NCBI GenBank assembly: GCA_018224315.1
Contig: JAGTVF010000279.1
Span: 1 to 7,357, forward strand
From: Desulfobacterales bacterium
GTDB taxonomy: Bacteria; Desulfobacterota; Desulfobacteria; Desulfobacterales; Desulfosalsimonadaceae
Reading direction: 5' to 3'
Length of the DNA: 7,357 bases
In this document: positions 5,678-7,357 of the stretch, piece after piece
Layout: each line of letters starts with the position of its first letter
Position numbering within the stretch: position 1 is the stretch's first letter
Notes under the pieces: model-generated
Seen by the model: only the letters and a program-made list of their open reading frames with translations
What the model was told of the DNA's origin: nothing
Database searches by the model: none
Position numbers and translations under genes: made by a program

Positions 5678-5706
5678 TGGACAAAATCAGGACCCGGGAC
5701 CATATT
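5678..5706 (+). promoter_or_regulatory. Predicted promoter for the aconitase gene
   Basis: TGGACA (5678-5683, five of six matches to TTGACA) is followed by 17 bases and CATATT (5701-5706, four of six). Transcription would begin near 5713, giving a leader of about 100 nt that contains heptamer array 4. It lies back to back with the fumC promoter, 25 bp away. Confidence 0.45.
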
Positions 5707-5745
5707 TAAGGCTATCCAAAAACCGTTTTTCCACACTCCCACAAT

Positions 5746-5794
5746 CACTAAACACTTAAAACTTAACACTTAACACTTAAAACTTAAAACTTCA
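5746..5794 (+). repeat. Heptamer repeat array 4 (aconitase leader)
   Basis: Seven strictly in-phase 7-mers: CACTAAA, CACTTAA, AACTTAA, CACTTAA, CACTTAA, AACTTAA, AACTTCA. The array ends 17 nt before the aconitase ATG, leaving room for the weak GGACGG ribosome-binding site. This is the cleanest of the four arrays. Confidence 0.88.
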
Positions 5795-5811
5795 CAAACC
5801 GGACGGTTCCC

Positions 5812-7357
5812 ATGACACCCAAAAACACCTTTAACGTCATTGACAAACTGGTTTCTGACAATCACACATACCACTTCTGGAGCCTGCCGGCCCTGGCTCA
5901 AAACCTGGGCTTTGATCTCGCCGCCCTGCCGTTTTCCATCCGGGTTCTGATAGAGAACCTGCTGCGCAATGAAGATGGCCGGCAGGTGACAGCAGACCAT
6001 ATCCGGTCTCTGGCCCAATGGTCGGCCAAAAACCTTCCCAAAGACGATATTCCCTATAAGCCGGCCCGGGTGCTGATGCAGGATTTCACCGGCGTGCCTT
6101 CGGTGGTGGACCTGGCGGCCATGCGCGATGCCATCTCCGGTCTGGGCGGCCGGGCAGGGCAGATCAATCCGCAGATTCCGGTTGAACTCGTCATTGATCA
6201 TTCCGTGCAGGTGGACCGGTTCGGGGCGGAATCGGCCTTTGCCGTCAACGCCGAAAAGGAGTTTGAGCGCAACCAGGAGCGCTATTCGTTTTTAAAATGG
6301 GGGCAGAACTCGTTTGAAAATTTCAATGTGGTGCCCCCGGCCACGGGCATCTGCCACCAGGTCAACCTGGAATACCTGGGCCGGGTGGTGATGCGGGATC
6401 AAACAGGGGACCAATCCCTGGTTTACCCCGATACCCTGGTGGGGCTGGATTCGCACACCACCATGATCAACGCCATCGGGGTTCTGGGCTGGGGTGTGGG
6501 CGGCATCGAGGCCGAAGCCGTGATGCTGGGCCAGCCCTATTACATGCTGGCCCCTCCGGTTCTGGGTTTTGAACTCACCGGGCAGCTCCAGCCCGGGGTC
6601 ACGGCCACAGACCTTGTGCTGACCATCACCCAAATGCTGCGGCAAAAAGGCGTGGTGGGCCAGTTTATTGAGTTTTTCGGACAGGGCCTGTCGCGTCTGC
6701 CCGTCCCCGACCGGGCCACCATCGCCAACATGACTCCGGAGTTCGGGGCCACCACCACATTTTTCCCGGTGGATGAGCAAACCCTTAAATACCTGGCCTT
6801 TACCGGCCGGTCCAAAGACCATGTGGAGCTGGTGCGCCAATATCTCCGGGCCCAGCACCTGTTTCTGGAAGACCAGAGCCCGGCCCCCGGGTTTTCCGAT
6901 GTCTTGCGCCTGGATCTGGGCACCGTGGAGCCGTGCCTGGCCGGTCCCCGTCGTCCCCAGGACAAAATCGTCCTGTCTGCAATGAAACAACAGTTTCAAA
7001 AAGATTTTGACGAAATTTTTTCCAAAAACACCCAGGGGGAAAAAGATCCCAGATGGGAGGCCGAGGGCGGGGCCGTGGCCGGAGACGAGCCCCTGCAGGG
7101 CCGCATGGTGCACAGAAAACCCATGGACAGCCAGGGGATTTTTGTAAAACGACCATTTCAGAGTTTTTTTCTGGATCACGGGTCTGTGGTGATCGCCGCC
7201 ATTACCAGCTGCACCAACACCTCCAATCCGGCCGTGCTCCTGGGTGCCGGGCTCATGGCCAAAAAGGCCGTGGAGCGCGGACTTCAGGTCAGACCCTGGG
7301 TGAAAACCAGCCTGGCCCCGGGCTCCCGGGTGGTGACCGATTACCTGGAGGCTGCGG
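5812..7357 (+). CDS. acnA: Aconitate hydratase, AcnA/IRP type (3' partial)
   Basis: A frame open from ATG 5812 to the window edge, giving 515 residues of an enzyme normally near 890. Aconitase isomerises citrate to isocitrate through a [4Fe-4S] cluster. AcnA-type signatures appear in order: IPYKPARVLMQDFTGVPSVVD, then VELVIDHSVQVDRFG, then EFERNQERYSFLKWGQ, then VVPPATGICHQVNLEYL, then LVGLDSHTTMINAIG (D213, S214, H215), then GVGGIEAEAVMLGQP. AITSCTNTSNP follows, with the first cluster ligand C467, then WVKTSLAPGSRVVTDYLE. The other two ligand cysteines, expected in a GCxxC-type motif, lie beyond the window. These motifs separate it from AcnB and from isopropylmalate or homoaconitate dehydratases. 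The start is supported by the normal N-terminal SLPALAQNLG segment; the ribosome-binding site GGACGG (5801-5806) is weak. It is divergent from fumC-gltA, its TCA-cycle partners. Cluster assembly would depend on scaffolds such as the IscU at the left end. Confidence 0.95.
   Translation, partial: MTPKNTFNVIDKLVSDNHTYHFWSLPALAQNLGFDLAALPFSIRVLIENLLRNEDGRQVTADHIRSLAQWSAKNLPKDDIPYKPARVLMQDFTGVPSVVDLAAMRDAISGLGGRAGQINPQIPVELVIDHSVQVDRFGAESAFAVNAEKEFERNQERYSFLKWGQNSFENFNVVPPATGICHQVNLEYLGRVVMRDQTGDQSLVYPDTLVGLDSHTTMINAIGVLGWGVGGIEAEAVMLGQPYYMLAPPVLGFELTGQLQPGVTATDLVLTITQMLRQKGVVGQFIEFFGQGLSRLPVPDRATIANMTPEFGATTTFFPVDEQTLKYLAFTGRSKDHVELVRQYLRAQHLFLEDQSPAPGFSDVLRLDLGTVEPCLAGPRRPQDKIVLSAMKQQFQKDFDEIFSKNTQGEKDPRWEAEGGAVAGDEPLQGRMVHRKPMDSQGIFVKRPFQSFFLDHGSVVIAAITSCTNTSNPAVLLGAGLMAKKAVERGLQVRPWVKTSLAPGSRVVTDYLEAA

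Noticed and set aside
5746..5794. CRISPR or iteron origin suggested by short direct repeats
   Set aside because: Units are 7 nt with no spacers, no cas or replication genes are present, and similar arrays occur at other gene borders.
6292..7179. Long open frame on the - strand (295 codons) opposite aconitase
   Set aside because: It is antisense to a strongly conserved aconitase frame and its translation has no recognisable motif; GC-rich codon bias explains the openness.

Overview
The window looks like a chromosomal segment of an anaerobic, probably sulfate-reducing, member of the Desulfobacterota. This is an inference from gene content and protein style: an IscU/IscS-type pair whose IscS lacks the PLP lysine (as in the sulfate reducer Archaeoglobus fulgidus), a monocluster ferredoxin of Desulfovibrio type, and TCA-cycle genes. 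No rRNA or other phylogenetic marker is present, so the assignment is tentative. Coding DNA is GC-rich, while several gene borders carry AT-rich heptamer repeats.

Left part, + strand (1-1562): the 3' end of an IscU/NifU-type Fe-S scaffold gene fused to a cysteine-rich zinc-ribbon-like tail, followed 63 nt later by a NifS/IscS homologue. The second gene is intact and keeps the catalytic cysteine (C327). It has Asn-Pro where the PLP-binding His-Lys should be, and Val where the substrate-binding Arg should be. The pair ends in a heptamer array and a bidirectional terminator whose 3' arm is tandemly duplicated.

Middle (1714-2875): a small Cys-rich protein gene on the - strand is divergent from a UspA-type universal stress protein gene. 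Next comes a ferredoxin gene with its own recognisable promoter, overlapped by a short dyad, and a strong bidirectional terminator.

Right part (2956-7357): a TCA-cycle block. Class II fumarase (fumC) and si-type citrate synthase (gltA) form a probable operon on the - strand. An AcnA-type aconitase runs off the right end on the + strand, divergent from them. The 253-bp fumC-acn interval has plausible divergent promoters, with a 7-nt-period repeat array in each predicted leader. Together the three enzymes cover fumarate to malate and oxaloacetate plus acetyl-CoA to isocitrate. Aconitase and the ferredoxin need Fe-S clusters of the kind the left-hand genes would help build.

The main items to follow up are the lysine-less IscS paired with a ribbon-tailed IscU, and the four heptamer arrays at gene borders. 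One array reaches the fumC start region and another supplies its stop codon.
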